In this document: one piece after another, positions 11,805 to 21,510 of the stretch
Numbering within the stretch: the first letter of the stretch is position 1
Layout of the letters: every line of letters starts with the position of its first letter
From: Comamonas sp. lk
GTDB taxonomy: Bacteria; Pseudomonadota; Gammaproteobacteria; Burkholderiales; Burkholderiaceae_C
DNA length: 36,155 bases
NCBI GenBank assembly: GCA_945861345.1
Contig: CAMATX010000015.1
Span: 1 to 36,155 of the forward strand
Direction of reading: 5' to 3'
The notes under the pieces: model-generated
What the model was told of the DNA's origin: nothing
Database searches by the model: none
Seen by the model: only the letters and a program-made list of their open reading frames with translations
Made by a program: the position numbers and the translations under genes

Positions 11805-12335
11805 TCAGGCGGTCAGCGCAACTTTCATTTGTTCTAAACGAGCTTTGACCGAGGTATCCAATACCTCGTCGCCCACGACCACGCGAACGCCACCAATCAA
11901 TGCGGGCTCCAGCTGCACCGACAGGTTCAATTTGCGTCCAAAACGTTTTTGCAACGCTTCGCCGACTTGAGACAATGCCGCAGCATCAATTTCAAATGGA
12001 CTGTAAACGACCGCATCCGACGATCCGCTCTGCGCGTTCATGTGCGCACGAAACTGCGCAAGCACTTCAGGCAGCGCGCTGAGTCGGCCGTTTTCCACGA
12101 TCGCGCGCACAAAGTTCTCCGCAAGGGACGACCAAGAAGCCTTGGCAACCCCTTTGATAACACCAATCACTTGCTCTGAAGTGACCTTGGGATTGTTCGC
12201 AAGCAGGATCAACTCCGGGCTTACTGCAATCAAGGCCAACTCTTGGAGCCACGCGGCACTACCAGCCAGATCGGCTTGAGATGCATTGAAAAGCGCTTCC
12301 GCGTAGGGACGGGCAATAGTGGCAAGTTCGGCCAT
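11805..12335 (-). CDS. atpH: ATP synthase F1 delta subunit
   Basis: A 176-residue peripheral-stalk subunit linking the b dimer to alpha. The start [19 protein letters not shown] is the typical delta N-terminus, and the C-terminal [29 protein letters not shown] is the conserved family signature. It begins 9 bases after the atpF stop, with only a weak AAGAG ribosome site, which suggests translational coupling to atpF. Confidence 0.97.
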   Translation of the reverse strand: MAELATIARPYAEALFNASQADLAGSAAWLQELALIAVSPELILLANNPKVTSEQVIGVIKGVAKASWSSLAENFVRAIVENGRLSALPEVLAQFRAHMNAQSGSSDAVVYSPFEIDAAALSQVGEALQKRFGRKLNLSVQLEPALIGGVRVVVGDEVLDTSVKARLEQMKVALTA

Positions 12336-12344
12336 GGCTAACTC

Positions 12345-12815
12345 TTAGAGTTCCGTTTGCAGACGGGCCAAAAGGTCCGCATGCACACCAGCGTTAACTT
12401 CTTTGCGCAGGATTTGCTCAGCACCTTTGACGGCCAAAACAGCGACCTGGGCGCGCAAAGCTTCACGGGCTTTGATCGACTCTTGCTCGGCATCTGCACG
12501 GGCAGTGGCGACGATTTTTGCCGCCTCTTGTGCAGCGCGCGTCTTCGCTTCATCAATTAAGTGCTGCGCACGCCGTTCAGCATCCGCAATCAAAGCCGTC
12601 GACTCCGAGCGGGTTGCCGCCAATTTGAGTTCAACTTCTTTGAGCGCGTGTGCCAACTCGATCTTGGCATGCTCCGCAGCCGCCAAACCATGCGCGATCT
12701 TTTGTGTGCGTTCGTCTAATGCGTTTGCCATGGGAGGCCACACGAACTTCATCGTGAACCACACCAGGATCGCAAACACGATCATCTGGACGAACAGGGT
12801 TGCGTTAATACTCAC
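12345..12815 (-). CDS. atpF: ATP synthase Fo b subunit
   Basis: A 156-residue membrane-anchored stator. One N-terminal helix (about residues 5-28, [19 protein letters not shown]) is followed by a long charged alpha-helical region that dimerises as a coiled coil. The start codon is GTG, preceded by GGTG. The length equals that of E. coli b. It lies between atpE and atpH. Confidence 0.97.
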   Translation of the reverse strand: MSINATLFVQMIVFAILVWFTMKFVWPPMANALDERTQKIAHGLAAAEHAKIELAHALKEVELKLAATRSESTALIADAERRAQHLIDEAKTRAAQEAAKIVATARADAEQESIKAREALRAQVAVLAVKGAEQILRKEVNAGVHADLLARLQTEL

Positions 12816-12846
12816 GTCAACACCAGTCTTTGTTTAGCTTAAATGC

Positions 12847-13104
<258 letters not shown>

Positions 13105-13137
13105 CTATGAGGGGATGAGAAAGTTAATAAAAAGAAA

Positions 13138-13995
13138 TCAATGTGCGTCGTGCGCTTGGCCAACATAAACCAAAGTCAACATCATGAAGATGAATGCCTG
13201 CAAGGTAATGATCATGATGTGGAAAATCGCCCAAATTGAACCTGCAATAACATGTCCAATGGGCAAAAGTACGCCAGGCAAGCTTAAAGCGGCAGCGCCG
13301 CCCATCAATGCGATCAGCATGAAGACCAACTCGCCAGCGTACATGTTTCCAAACAGTCGCATGCCATGGGAAACCGTCTTCGCCGCAAACTCGATCATTT
13401 GCATCACAAAATTTACAGGCCACAACAGCGGATGCGCGCCAAAAGGGGCACAAAACAACTCATGCACCCAGCCGCCCACCCCTTTGATTTTGATGTTGTA
13501 AAAAACACAAATCAGCAAAACTGAGGTCGACAAACCTAGGGTGGTAGATAGATCAGCGGAGGGCACTACGCGCATGTAAGCGTGGTGCGTATCATGCCCC
13601 GCAGCACCGTAAATAGCCTGGAAAATCATTGGGAACAAGTCCACGGGGAACAAGTCCATGGCATTGAGCAAAAATATCCAGACAAAGACTGTCAGCGCCA
13701 GCGGCGCAACCAACTTGCGGCTTTCTGCGTTATGGATAATGCCTTTTGCTTGGCTGTCTACCAATTCGAACATGATTTCCACGGCGGCCTGGAAGCGCCC
13801 GGGCGCACCAGAAGTTGCCGTAGAGGCTGCGCGCCACAACACGAAGCATCCAATCAAGCCTAGCGTTATGGACCAAAAAATCGAGTCGATATTAAATACC
13901 GAGAAATCGATGACGCCCGCCATGGGCTTGTTTTGAAGATGCGTCAGGTGGTGAACAATGTATTCACCGGCGCTTGGGCCCTGTTCAGCAGACAT
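13138..13995 (-). CDS. atpB: ATP synthase Fo a subunit
   Basis: A 285-residue integral membrane stator that forms the two proton half-channels beside the c ring. About five or six hydrophobic helices are visible. The essential arginine is about R213 in SHGMRLFGNMYAGELVF. The last helices carry the channel residues in GHVIAGSIWAIFHIMIITLQAFIFMMLTLVYV. It starts 3 bases after the atpI stop. Confidence 0.97.
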   Translation of the reverse strand: MSAEQGPSAGEYIVHHLTHLQNKPMAGVIDFSVFNIDSIFWSITLGLIGCFVLWRAASTATSGAPGRFQAAVEIMFELVDSQAKGIIHNAESRKLVAPLALTVFVWIFLLNAMDLFPVDLFPMIFQAIYGAAGHDTHHAYMRVVPSADLSTTLGLSTSVLLICVFYNIKIKGVGGWVHELFCAPFGAHPLLWPVNFVMQMIEFAAKTVSHGMRLFGNMYAGELVFMLIALMGGAAALSLPGVLLPIGHVIAGSIWAIFHIMIITLQAFIFMMLTLVYVGQAHDAH

Positions 13996-13998
13996 ACG

Positions 13999-14511
13999 TC
14001 ATTCAGTCCTAGACTTTGCAATTGACCGGCTGTTTTGTGCCCCTCGGGCCAAAGCGAGCCAATTCACCTTAATTGTTAAAACCAGGCCCAGCAACAATGC
14101 GGGCCAACTCAAATTTTCGACCACCCGTGCGGCAATCATTAGCAAAAACGCTGATGCAGCCACTTTGACCATCTCCCACACCAGCACCGCAACTACCGCT
14201 GTTTCAGCGTTGGGCGCCTTGCGCTTACTGATTCCTCGCGCCATGGCGGCGTTGGGAAGTGCAATAACAAGTGCCCCATACAGGGCGGACCAGGCATAAC
14301 TGGCTTGATTCATCACCAAGCCGGTTATCGCGCTAACAAAAAGTGCCGCGATCAACTGCATCTGCACTACCGACCAGGCTGTGACGCCTTTGCCATGCTG
14401 TGCACGCCAAGCCCGTGCTTGCGCTGCAGTTAAGGGGACAAAATCCGTTTCTGAATCGGTCTCCCACGGCTTTGGGGCATCCTCGCCAAATTCTGTTTGG
14501 TTTTTTGACAC
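13999..14511 (-). CDS. atpI: ATP synthase subunit I (AtpI-like), operon leader gene
   Basis: A 170-residue protein with four hydrophobic helices between about 45 and 155 and a charged N-terminal tail. AtpI-type proteins assist c-ring assembly or magnesium handling and are the usual first gene of atp operons. Sequence conservation is low in this family, so the call rests on helix pattern, length and position. The start is GTG with a weak AAGGCG upstream. It is the first gene of atpIBEFHAGDC. Confidence 0.85.
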   Translation of the reverse strand: MSKNQTEFGEDAPKPWETDSETDFVPLTAAQARAWRAQHGKGVTAWSVVQMQLIAALFVSAITGLVMNQASYAWSALYGALVIALPNAAMARGISKRKAPNAETAVVAVLVWEMVKVAASAFLLMIAARVVENLSWPALLLGLVLTIKVNWLALARGAQNSRSIAKSRTE

Positions 14512-14543
14512 CCGCTTCGCCTTAGCACTCAGGATAGCCTCTT

Positions 14544-14574
14544 AGTATATCGCACCTTCACTTCACCGAAACAA
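14544..14574 (-). promoter_or_regulatory. Candidate promoter of the atp operon
   Basis: On the minus strand TATACT (14549-14544) is a good -10 box about 33 bases before the atpI GTG. The best -35 candidate, TTGTTT (14574-14569), is separated by 19 bases, which is longer than ideal. It lies in the short divergent gap between atpI and the DUF493 gene. Confidence 0.4.
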
Positions 14575-14628
14575 AAGCCCCTCCCCATAAAGAGGATTGT
14601 GGCGGACCCTAAGCTCCATAATCCGGCC

Positions 14629-14904
14629 ATGAATAGCATCCCCGAACGAGACTCGCTAGTCCAATACCCCTGCGACTTTCCTATCAAGGTGATTGGACTG
14701 CACCACCCTGACTTCCTCATTACGATGGTGGCTTTAGCGCAAAATTTTGATCCTGCCTTTGACGGCTCCAATGTGGAACTGCGCCCCAGCAAAGGCGACA
14801 AATACCTTGGGATTACGCTTAATTTTCGCGCTACAAGTCGGGCCCAATTGGATGGTTTGTACCTTGCCTTGACGGGGCATCCGATGGTCAAAATCGCACT
14901 TTAG
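14629..14904 (+). CDS. ybeD: DUF493 (YbeD-family) protein
   Basis: A 91-residue ferredoxin-like-fold protein. YPCDFPIKVIG near the start and a GKYLGIT-like stretch (GDKYLGITLNF) are the DUF493 hallmarks. It lies 12 bases before lipB, a neighbourhood seen widely in proteobacteria, so a role linked to lipoate metabolism is often proposed but not proven. The ATG at 14629 matches family length; an in-frame GTG at 14599 would add ten residues, and neither has a clear ribosome site. Confidence 0.9.
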   Translation: MNSIPERDSLVQYPCDFPIKVIGLHHPDFLITMVALAQNFDPAFDGSNVELRPSKGDKYLGITLNFRATSRAQLDGLYLALTGHPMVKIAL

Positions 14905-14916
14905 CGAATTTTTTCT

Positions 14917-15588
14917 ATGGAGATCAAGTACTTAGGCCATGTCGATTACGCCGCGACCTTGGCCGCCATGAAGGCGTTTACCGCCGATCGGACGCTCGAT
15001 ACCGCCGATGAAATTTGGCTTTGCGAGCATCCGCCAACTTTTACCGAAGGCCTAGCGAGCCAGGCGACGCACCTTTTGTGTGCCAGCGAAATCCCCGTAG
15101 TACGCACCGATCGAGGCGGTCAAATTACTTACCACGGCCCAGGTCAGGTGGTGGCCTACCCCCTTATTCATCTGCAGGCTGCCGGTTATTTCGTCAAAGA
15201 ATATGTATTTCGTCTCGAAGAGGCCGTTTTGCGCACACTTCGTACCTGGGGGGTGACAGGCCATCGAGTGGTGGGCGCTCCCGGAATTTATGTGCGACTG
15301 GACGACCCCTACGGCCACAGCCAGTTGCCGGTCGCGGCCAAAAATGCGCCGCCAAGTTTTGTCGGACTGGGAAAAATTGCCGCGCTGGGCATCAAAGTCA
15401 GTCGCCACTGCACTTACCACGGCTTGGCGTTGAATGTCGCTATGGATCTGGCCCCCTTCACCCAGATCAATCCCTGCGGTTATGCCAGTCTGCAAACAGT
15501 GGACCTTTCTACAATAGGCGTGCAGGTCAGCATGCAGGAAGCTTCACAGGCTTTGAGCGCGCGATTGCTAACTGCCTTATCCCCCTAA
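14917..15588 (+). CDS. lipB: Octanoyl-[acyl-carrier-protein]:protein N-octanoyltransferase
   Basis: LipB moves octanoate from acyl carrier protein to the lipoyl domains of 2-oxoacid dehydrogenases and GcvH, through a thioester intermediate. The 223-residue protein shows [12 protein letters not shown] (66-77). The catalytic pair is K153 ([10 protein letters not shown]) and C187 (INPCGY). [10 protein letters not shown] is also conserved. It ends 4 bases before lipA, and the two enzymes act consecutively. Confidence 0.97.
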   Translation: MEIKYLGHVDYAATLAAMKAFTADRTLDTADEIWLCEHPPTFTEGLASQATHLLCASEIPVVRTDRGGQITYHGPGQVVAYPLIHLQAAGYFVKEYVFRLEEAVLRTLRTWGVTGHRVVGAPGIYVRLDDPYGHSQLPVAAKNAPPSFVGLGKIAALGIKVSRHCTYHGLALNVAMDLAPFTQINPCGYASLQTVDLSTIGVQVSMQEASQALSARLLTALSP

Positions 15589-15592
15589 ATCT

Positions 15593-16573
15593 ATGCCCAC
15601 CAGCCCCACCTCCGCTGCGCCATTCGACCCGCTTGTCAAACAAAAGGCCGGGGCCAAACTGGCGCGCATTCCGATCAAGGTGCAGGCGGGGGAAGTCCTG
15701 AAAAAACCCGACTGGATTCGCGTCAAGGCGGCCTCTACGGGAAGTCGGTTTTACGAAATCAAAGACATATTGCGTGCCAACAAACTGGTGACGGTCTGTG
15801 AAGAGGCATCCTGCCCCAATATTGGGGAGTGCTTTGGAAAAGGCACGGCCACGTTCATGATCATGGGCGACAAGTGCACGCGCCGTTGCCCTTTTTGCGA
15901 CGTAGGTCACGGACGCCCTGACCCCTTGGATACCGATGAGCCACAAAAGCTTGCCCGCACGATCGCCGCACTTGGCCTGAGCTATGTGGTCATTACCAGC
16001 GTCGACCGCGATGACTTGCGCGACGGCGGAGCCGGACATTTTGTGCAATGCATTGAACAAGTGCGAGCGCTTTCGCCCGCTACGCGCATTGAGGTATTGG
16101 TGCCCGACTTCCGCGGTCGCGACGACCGTGCCCTGTCCATTTTGCAAAGCGCACCGCCTGATGTGATGAACCATAATATCGAGACAGTGCCCCGACTTTA
16201 CAAAGAAGCGCGCCCGGGCTCAGACTATCTTTTTTCGCTTAATTTGCTCAAAAAATTCAAGGTCTTATTCCCACACATTCCAACCAAAAGCGGTCTGATG
16301 GTGGGCTTGGGCGAAACCGATGAAGAAATTTTGGAGGTCATGCGCGATATGCGCGCCCATGACATTGATATGCTGACCATCGGCCAGTACCTGGCGCCCT
16401 CCAGCAGCCACCTGCCGGTGCGGCGCTATGTGCACCCCGACGGGTTCAAGGCATTGGAGTCCCAGGCTTACGCCATGGGTTTCAAGCACGCTGCCGTGGG
16501 CGCCATGGTCCGGTCCAGCTACCACGCAGACCAACAAGCGGGCTATGCGCTAACGCCGCCAAAGACACAGTAA
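15593..16573 (+). CDS. lipA: Lipoyl synthase (radical SAM)
   Basis: LipA inserts two sulfur atoms into the octanoyl chains placed by LipB. The 326-residue protein has both cluster motifs: the auxiliary, sacrificial cluster C69-x4-C74-x5-C80 ([12 protein letters not shown]) and the radical-SAM CxxxCxxC at C95, C99 and C102. [25 protein letters not shown] and the C-terminal RSSYHAD motif complete the family pattern. It is the last gene of the DUF493-lipB-lipA operon. Confidence 0.98.
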   Translation: MPTSPTSAAPFDPLVKQKAGAKLARIPIKVQAGEVLKKPDWIRVKAASTGSRFYEIKDILRANKLVTVCEEASCPNIGECFGKGTATFMIMGDKCTRRCPFCDVGHGRPDPLDTDEPQKLARTIAALGLSYVVITSVDRDDLRDGGAGHFVQCIEQVRALSPATRIEVLVPDFRGRDDRALSILQSAPPDVMNHNIETVPRLYKEARPGSDYLFSLNLLKKFKVLFPHIPTKSGLMVGLGETDEEILEVMRDMRAHDIDMLTIGQYLAPSSSHLPVRRYVHPDGFKALESQAYAMGFKHAAVGAMVRSSYHADQQAGYALTPPKTQ

Positions 16574-16601
16574 GCTTGCAGCCACATTGGCATGAATAAG
16601 C

Positions 16602-16627
16602 GAAAAGCCCGCAACAGCGGGCTTTTC
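16602..16627 (+). terminator. Terminator of the lip operon
   Basis: GAAAAGCCCGC-AACA-GCGGGCTTTTC is an 11-bp perfect stem followed by CTTTT, 28 bases past the lipA stop. The flanking A and T runs make it usable from both sides. Confidence 0.85.
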
Positions 16628-16662
16628 CTTTTATGCCGGGGTCCGGCAGGTGCTGGGGCACA

Positions 16663-16878
16663 TTAGGCCGCGGCTAGCCAATATCCCGCATTAAACGGAC
16701 TGCTCATACGCAGGGCTAATGGTGATACATCGAGCAAAAAGTCGCTGGGAAGCTTCTCTATATTGACCGAAGAATCGAGGGCGTCAGCGCTGGGGCTCTC
16801 GACACCGGTGTTTGCCTGGTTCGCCCGTTCTGCTTGGCTGGTTTGTGCAGAACGGGCTACGGAAAAGAATAGAAACAT
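16663..16878 (-). other. Doubtful small reading frame downstream of barstar
   Basis: A 71-codon frame whose ATG overlaps the last codons of the barstar gene in another frame. It has no clear ribosome site. The first half covers a hairpin, so it is compositionally odd; the second half (PSDFLLDVSPLALRMSSPFNAGYWLA) looks more protein-like but matches nothing I recognise. It could be a small partner gene, a decayed remnant or chance. Apart from this frame, a terminator and a hairpin, the 283 bases between lipA and barstar show nothing. Confidence 0.2.
16823..16857 (-). other. 11-bp hairpin at the barstar stop codon
   Basis: GCCCGTTCTGC and GCAGAACGGGC form a perfect inverted repeat around a 13-base loop. 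The stem begins at the barstar stop codon (16859-16857, TAG). No T run follows on the minus strand, so it is not a classical terminator. It may stabilise the mRNA 3' end or help factor-dependent termination. Confidence 0.6.
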
Positions 16879-17258
16879 CTGAAGGGTATCTTTCGGTCCC
16901 CCCAGTAATCCGCTGCGTCTCTGAAGATGTCGAGCAATTGCTCACGCGCTTCTTTGTCAAACTTGACGTTAGCCGGTATATGCTCCAAAACCGCGATAAA
17001 CCCAGGTTGCGGCCCCGATTTGTGAACCGGGTCGGTCATGCTGTCGTAGAGCGAATCAAAGTTTTTGTTTGCGCTGGCAGCGAGCAAAAACTGTGCACAG
17101 ATCATGTCCAGCACATCTTGTTTGGTTTGGGCATTGCCCAAATTGGCGTACAGAAAGTGCTGTCCCAAATCCTGCGCAGCCTCCTGCAAATCCGAGACGC
17201 GAAAAGCGCGTATCGACTGGACTATATTGGTCCTGACATTTCGAAGTGGCGTATCCAT
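16857..17258 (-). CDS. Barstar-family ribonuclease inhibitor
   Basis: A 133-residue cytosolic inhibitor. The barstar pattern is clear: a KQDVLDMICAQF helix, then NFDSLYDSMTD (the conserved N/LDxLxDxLTD segment), FIAVLEHI, a helix LLDIFRDAADYW and the closing strand IPFRCFYSF. Barstar binds the active site of barnase-type ribonucleases and protects the producing cell. The gene starts 24 bases after the stop of a barnase-like ribonuclease, which makes that enzyme the evident partner. The ribosome site is weak (AAGTGA), so coupling to the ribonuclease gene is possible. Confidence 0.88.
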   Translation of the reverse strand: MDTPLRNVRTNIVQSIRAFRVSDLQEAAQDLGQHFLYANLGNAQTKQDVLDMICAQFLLAASANKNFDSLYDSMTDPVHKSGPQPGFIAVLEHIPANVKFDKEAREQLLDIFRDAADYWGDRKIPFRCFYSFP

Positions 17259-17282
17259 CCCCGATTCACTTTCTAAATAATT

Positions 17283-17627
17283 TCAAGGCACGATCTTGCG
17301 AAAAGTCGCATAGTGATCAGCCGTGTAATAACAGGCGTCTGGCTCAGTAGCCGGTCCGCCACAAACAATTCTTTGCGATCCTCGATTGCGCTTTCCCGGC
17401 GTGCGCACGGTGTATTCTCGGTAATAACCCCGCTTAGCGGATGGGAGCGCACGCTCCCTGTTACCAAAAACCACCCCGTCTTTATCGTAGGGAAAAGGCC
17501 CGCCCTTCAAAATGCTGCGGTAGGTTTGGACACCCTGCGCAGGCAATGCCTGCTCTGAAATGTCCGGGCCCAAGCTCGCCAAACCCGCAGAAGATGCCAG
17601 GGCCAAGCCGCAGCCCATCGTGACCAT
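17283..17627 (-). CDS. Barnase/RNase Sa-like guanyl-specific ribonuclease
   Basis: A small secreted-type RNase. The catalytic domain is about the last 75 residues: GGPFPYDKDGVVFGNRE, RGYYREYTV (general base Glu), the TPGKRNRGSQRIV strand with its arginine, and YYTADHYATF (general acid His). These are the signature blocks of the N1/T1 ribonuclease family. From the ATG at 17627 a short hydrophobic leader ending in ALASSAGLA could be a signal peptide, but it lacks the usual basic start. The frame stays open to a GTG at 17831, adding 68 hydrophobic, tryptophan-rich codons with several codons rare here (AGA, ATA, AGG, CTA), and with GAGGGG too close to the GTG. The true start is therefore uncertain; the ribonuclease call is firm. 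Confidence 0.82.
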   Translation of the reverse strand: MVTMGCGLALASSAGLASLGPDISEQALPAQGVQTYRSILKGGPFPYDKDGVVFGNRERALPSAKRGYYREYTVRTPGKRNRGSQRIVCGGPATEPDACYYTADHYATFRKIVP

Positions 17628-17881
17628 CAGCGCAATCAAACTGGCAAATCGGGCCCACTCAATTCCACATAATGAAAGAAGAATTACCCTAAACCACCGA
17701 CTTGACGCCGCTTTGGCTATCAAAAACACGATAAAAACCCACCAACAATCGAAAAAATCGCTAAAAACACCAAGTAGGATTCTCTCCCATCTGGCGAAAA
17801 AAGGCAATACCTGCCACAAAAGTAGGCCCACACCCCTCAGGGTTTGCCCTTGACAGGGTTTTTGCGGGGGGGGTGGCGCCT

Positions 17882-20242
17882 CTAACGGGTGGCGTTAGCG
17901 TCGGCCACGGTCAACGCGGTCATGTTGACAATGCGCCGCACGGTTGTGCTGGCAGTGAGCACATGCACCGGTTTGGCTGCACCCAAGAGCACGGGGCCAA
18001 TAGCAATATTGCCGCCGGCAGCGGTTTTGAGCAAGTTATAGGCAATGTTGGCGGCATCAATATTGGGCAAAACCAGCAAATTGGCATCCCCGTGCAAGGT
18101 GGTGTTGGGCATCAAAGCCTCGCGCGCATGGCCGTCGAGCGCCACATCACCATGCATTTCGCCATCCACCTCTAGCCAAGGGGCGTCGAGGCGCAAAAGT
18201 TCCAAAGTGGCGCGCATCTTCACAGCGCTGGGTTCATTGCTGCTGCCAAAGTTGGAGTGGCTGAGCAAAGCGGCCTTGGGCTTGAAGCCAAAGCGCAACA
18301 TCTCCTCGGCAGCCATGATGGTGATGCGCGCCAATTCGGCCGCCGTGGGGTCGTAATTGACATGGGTGTCGACCAAAAACAGCTGGCGTCCGGGCAGCAT
18401 CAAGCCGTTCATACACGCGTAGATGGGCAAAGATTCGCCCGATGAGCCGACAGGCGCCGCGCGTTTACCAATGACCTGGTCGATATAGCCCAGGTGCAGC
18501 CCCGTGGTACCCCAGGTGCCACAAATGAGGCCGTCCACATAGCCTTTTTGCAGGAGCATGGATCCAATCAGCGTCAGGCGCCGGCGCATCTCGATCTTGG
18601 CCACCTGCACCGTCACGCCTTTGCGCTCGGTCATGCGGTGGTAGGTTTGCCAAAAATCGCGGTAACGCTCGTCGCGCTCCACATTGACCACGGCATAGTC
18701 CTGGCCCTCGCGCAGGCGCAGCCCGAATTTGGTAATGCGTTCGGCAATGATGGCCGGGCGCCCGATCAATGTGGGCATGGCGATGCCCTCATCGACCACG
18801 ATTTGCACCGCCCGCAGCACCCGCTCGTCCTCGCCTTCGGCAAAGGCCACGCGCTTTTTGAGGCCGTTTTTGGCCGCCGTAAATATCGGCTTCATGGTCG
18901 TGCCCGAGGCATACACAAAGCTTTGCAACTGCTCGCGGTAGGCCTCCATATCCTGTACCGGGCGCAGCGCCACGCCGCTGTCGGCTGCGGCCTGGGCCAC
19001 GGCAGGGGCGATCTTGATCATCAAACGTGGATCGAAAGGCTTGGGGATCAGGTATTCGGGGCCGAAGGCCAGTTGCTCGCCGGCGTATGCGGCAGCGACC
19101 ACATCGCTTTGCTCGGCCTGGGCCAGCTCGGCTATGGCGTAGACCGCAGCAATTTCCATCTCCACCGTGATCGTCGAGGCACCGGCGTCCAGTGCCCCCC
19201 GAAAGATGTACGGAAAACACAAGACATTGTTGACCTGGTTGTGGTAATCGCTGCGCCCGGTGGCCATGATGGCGTCATCGCGCACGGCTTTGACCTCTTC
19301 GGGCAGGATTTCGGGCGTCGGATTGGCCAGTGCAAAAATCAGTGGCCGCGCCGCCATGCTTTTCACCATATCGGGCTTGAGTACGCCGCCTGCGGACAGG
19401 CCTAAAAATACATCCGCACCGGCAATCACGTCGCGCAGCGTGCGCGCATCAGTTTTCTGGGTGAATTGCGCCTTGTCCGCGTCCATCAACTCGGTGCGGC
19501 CTTCGTATACGACACCCACCAGGTCGGTGACATAAATATTTTCGCGAGGCACGCCCAGCTTGACGAGCAGTTGCAGGCAAGCCAAAGCCGCCGCGCCGGC
19601 GCCTGAGGTCACCAGTTTGATTTCTTTGAGCGACTTGCCCACCACCTTGAGCCCGTTGAGCAGCGCTGCGCCCACCACAATAGCGGTGCCATGCTGGTCG
19701 TCGTGGAACACCGGGATCTTCATACGCTCGCGCAGCTTGCGCTCCACATAAAAACAGTCGGGTGCTTTGATGTCTTCGAGGTTGATGCCGCCAAAAGTCG
19801 GCTCCAGCGAGGCGATGATGTCCACCAGCTTGTCCAGGTCGTGCTTTTCGTCAACCTCGATGTCAAACACGTCAATGCCGGCAAACTTTTTAAACAAAAC
19901 CGCTTTGCCCTCCATCACCGGCTTGGCCGCTAGTGGGCCGATATCACCCAGGCCCAGCACGGCCGTGCCATTGGTAATCACTGCCACCAGGTTCCCCCGG
20001 CTGGTGTACTTGTAGACCGCGTTGGGGTCTCTGGCGATTTCTTCGCAGGGCGCGGCTACGCCAGGCGAATAGGCCAGCGCCAAGTCGTGCTGGTTGACCA
20101 GCTGGGTGGTGGGGGCGATGGATATCTTTCCCGGCGTTGGAAATTGGTGGTATTCCAGGGCAGCACGGCGCAGTTCGGCCCTTTTATCGTCGGCCTCCGA
20201 GTTGCCAGTGCCTGAGGGTGGAGTGCTTGCGTCGTGTGCCAT
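17882..20242 (-). CDS. maeB: NADP-type malic enzyme with C-terminal phosphotransacetylase domain
   Basis: It converts malate to pyruvate and CO2 and supplies NADPH. The 786-residue protein has two parts. Residues about 15-430 are the malic enzyme, with [13 protein letters not shown], the [28 protein letters not shown] block, [18 protein letters not shown] and the nucleotide site GAGAAA. Residues about 450-786 resemble phosphate acetyltransferase, a domain found in MaeB proteins that is generally regulatory (acetyl-CoA sensing). The start is placed at MAHDAST because AAGGAAG lies upstream; the frame runs 13 codons further. A minus-strand TACAAT at 20311-20306 may be its -10. It appears to be transcribed alone. 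Confidence 0.96.
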   Translation of the reverse strand: MAHDASTPPSGTGNSEADDKRAELRRAALEYHQFPTPGKISIAPTTQLVNQHDLALAYSPGVAAPCEEIARDPNAVYKYTSRGNLVAVITNGTAVLGLGDIGPLAAKPVMEGKAVLFKKFAGIDVFDIEVDEKHDLDKLVDIIASLEPTFGGINLEDIKAPDCFYVERKLRERMKIPVFHDDQHGTAIVVGAALLNGLKVVGKSLKEIKLVTSGAGAAALACLQLLVKLGVPRENIYVTDLVGVVYEGRTELMDADKAQFTQKTDARTLRDVIAGADVFLGLSAGGVLKPDMVKSMAARPLIFALANPTPEILPEEVKAVRDDAIMATGRSDYHNQVNNVLCFPYIFRGALDAGASTITVEMEIAAVYAIAELAQAEQSDVVAAAYAGEQLAFGPEYLIPKPFDPRLMIKIAPAVAQAAADSGVALRPVQDMEAYREQLQSFVYASGTTMKPIFTAAKNGLKKRVAFAEGEDERVLRAVQIVVDEGIAMPTLIGRPAIIAERITKFGLRLREGQDYAVVNVERDERYRDFWQTYHRMTERKGVTVQVAKIEMRRRLTLIGSMLLQKGYVDGLICGTWGTTGLHLGYIDQVIGKRAAPVGSSGESLPIYACMNGLMLPGRQLFLVDTHVNYDPTAAELARITIMAAEEMLRFGFKPKAALLSHSNFGSSNEPSAVKMRATLELLRLDAPWLEVDGEMHGDVALDGHAREALMPNTTLHGDANLLVLPNIDAANIAYNLLKTAAGGNIAIGPVLLGAAKPVHVLTASTTVRRIVNMTALTVADANATR

Positions 20243-20323
20243 CGTGCTTCCTTGTGCGCCGGGCGACTCGGTCTGCCCCACAGCGCGGTACGGGTGAAGC
20301 GACCGATTGTAGTCAGCAGGTGC

Positions 20324-21508
20324 TTACAGCACGGAGGCCTTGGACAACTCCATGCGCCGCGCCGTTTGCTTGCCCGTGAGCACAAAACCGCGCATCTGCG
20401 CCTGCGCATCCACAAAGCGCCATACGCCACCTTCGCCCGCCGGGGCGGGTGGGTCCTGCAGCCACTGCCCTTGCGTTGCCGGGTGGGGCGCGGCCACCAC
20501 GATGGGCAAGGCCGGCGTCTTGACGGCCACCGGCATCAGTGGAAACACCAAGGCCGTGGGTTCGCCGCTCAGGGTGGCCGCCAGCGCCTTAGCGGCGTTC
20601 ATGATGGGCATCACATAGGGCAATGTGCGCCCGCCCGCGCTGGCGTACTGCGCACAATCACCCAAGGCATAGACGTCCGGCACGCTGGTTTGCACATATG
20701 CATCGACCAGCACGCCACGGTCACATGCGATGCTGGCTGCGCTGGCCAAGGCCGTCTCAGAACGCAAGCCCACGGCGCTGAGCACGCTGTCGGCCAACAC
20801 CACGCTGCCATCGGCCAAAGTGGCCTGGACACGCCCATCGGCGCTGTGGGCCAGGTTTTGCACCGTGGTGCCCATGTGCCAAACCACACCTTGCGCCTGG
20901 AGCGCCGTGCCCAAAGCCTCGCCCGCGCCCTGCGGCAGCAGCAATGCCAAGGGCCGGGGCGCCGGATCGACCACATGCACCGCGTAGCCACCCAAAAGCA
21001 AGTCGTTGGCAAACTCGCAGCCAATCAGGCCTGCGCCGATCACCAGTACCGTCTTGGGCGCTGGGCCCAGCGCCTGGTGAAAAGCGGCCAAATCCTGCAA
21101 ATGGTTGACTGCACGCACGGAGTGCGCCGCATCACCGGCCAGGGGCAAGGCGATGGGGTGCGCGCCAGTGGCCAGCACCAATTGGCCATAGCGCATCTGC
21201 TGCGCCACGCCCTGGGCGTCGTCAAAATGCACCGTCTGGGTGGCGGTGTCCAGGCGGCGCACGGTGCAGTGGGCGTGCAACTGCACCTGCGCCGTCTGTG
21301 CCATTTGCGCGGCCGGCGTGGTCACCAACTGCGCCGCCGTGCGCTTTTGCGCCAAAGCGTTGGACAGCGTGGGCTTGGCATAAAAGTCCGCCGCATCAGC
21401 GCTGATCAGGACGATGGCGCGATCGGGGGCGCGCTTGCGCACTTCGCGCGCCGTTGTCCAGCCGGCCAGGCCGGCACCCACGATCACCAGCGGCAGTGCG
21501 GCGTCCAT
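20324..21508 (-). CDS. rubB: Rubredoxin-NAD(+) reductase (FAD-dependent)
   Basis: A 394-residue pyridine nucleotide-disulfide-type flavoprotein that reduces rubredoxin with NAD(P)H. The FAD site is VIVGAGLAGWTTAREVRKR near the N-terminus, the NAD site is VLVIGAGLIGCEFANDLLLGG near 165-185, and the second FAD contact is the late DVYALGDCAQY. FYAKPTLSNALAQ is typical of the rubredoxin reductase (AlkT/RubB) branch. The start ATG lies 2 bases after the rubredoxin stop, and its GGAGGT site sits within the last rubredoxin codons, so translation is coupled. The partner is therefore the rubredoxin upstream. Confidence 0.93.
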   Translation of the reverse strand: MDAALPLVIVGAGLAGWTTAREVRKRAPDRAIVLISADAADFYAKPTLSNALAQKRTAAQLVTTPAAQMAQTAQVQLHAHCTVRRLDTATQTVHFDDAQGVAQQMRYGQLVLATGAHPIALPLAGDAAHSVRAVNHLQDLAAFHQALGPAPKTVLVIGAGLIGCEFANDLLLGGYAVHVVDPAPRPLALLLPQGAGEALGTALQAQGVVWHMGTTVQNLAHSADGRVQATLADGSVVLADSVLSAVGLRSETALASAASIACDRGVLVDAYVQTSVPDVYALGDCAQYASAGGRTLPYVMPIMNAAKALAATLSGEPTALVFPLMPVAVKTPALPIVVAAPHPATQGQWLQDPPAPAGEGGVWRFVDAQAQMRGFVLTGKQTARRMELSKASVL

Positions 21509-21510
21509 GC

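Noticed and set aside
20306-20311. TACAAT as a full maeB promoter
   Set aside because: The -10 fits, but no sequence like TTGACA lies 16-18 bases upstream, so only a mention is made under maeB.
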